A stretch of DNA of 15,739 nt from VGPE01 sp031431395 (GTDB taxonomy: Bacteria > Chloroflexota > Limnocylindria > Limnocylindrales > CSP1-4). Location of the stretch: assembly GCA_031431395.1 (NCBI GenBank), contig JANPDJ010000067.1, positions 1 to 15,739 on the forward strand, given 5' to 3'. Below the pieces are notes generated by a model, which had not been told where the DNA came from, did no database searches, and saw nothing but the letters and a program-made list of their open reading frames with translations. This document shows, piece after piece, positions 14,770 through 15,739 of the stretch; the first letter of the stretch is position 1, and each line of letters starts with the position of its first letter. Position numbers and translations under genes: made by a program.

Positions 14770-15739
<970 letters not shown>

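Overview
The window is a gene-dense, strongly GC-rich piece of bacterial chromosome with eleven supported protein genes (two of them cut by the window edges), one possible small gene, and no RNA genes, insertion sequences or CRISPR. The very high GC, the almost universal G/C at third codon positions, the lack of Shine-Dalgarno sequences before most genes and the gene set (TM0106-type nuclease/helicase, Ku, LigD, GT87 membrane protein, MFS_3 exporter, DUF255 protein) suggest a free-living bacterium of the Chloroflexota (Limnocylindria-like) or Actinomycetota. No 16S or other decisive marker is present, so this is an inference.

Layout. Bases 2-418 hold the 3' end of a biotin transporter gene (bioY). 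A 136-base gap follows with tandem 17-bp hairpin repeats. Bases 555-2027 encode a GlcD-type FAD-linked oxidase. Bases 2098-10987 form a DNA-repair block, all on the plus strand: a very large RecB/Cas4-like nuclease fused to an RNase H-like exonuclease and an SF1 helicase (2098-5643), an unrecognised protein with a PD-(D/E)XK-like motif (5681-6970), Ku (7129-8085) and the multidomain ligase LigD (8159-10987). A hairpin separates LigD from the convergent GT87-type membrane glycosyltransferase (minus, 11042-11956). A divergent region with a possible 40-residue gene leads to an MFS exporter (12203-13498), which converges on a Ca2+/H+ antiporter (minus, 13542-14639). The last gene, cut by the right edge, is a YyaL/DUF255 thioredoxin-like protein starting at 14770.

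How the genes fit together. Ku and LigD form the two-component bacterial end-joining machine. The two genes before them are both nuclease-like, and their upstream regions share a 35-bp module identical at 25 positions: a GTGACA-N7-TGTCAC dyad followed at fixed spacing by a CAnnnT hexamer. Its right half and spacing resemble the RecA-independent DNA-damage promoter of mycobacteria (TTGTCRGTG-N8-TAnnnT, used by the WYL activator PafBC). The most interesting reading of the window is therefore a DNA-break processing regulon: a helicase-nuclease and a partner nuclease of unknown function, co-regulated and placed directly upstream of end-joining genes. The sequence similarity of the two sites is visible directly; the regulator and the joint function are inference.

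Several genes (555, 5681, 11956, 14770) have a TAnnnT or CAnnnT hexamer only 6-9 bases before the start codon and no ribosome binding site, which points to common leaderless transcription. Ku is the clear exception, with a good GAGG site.
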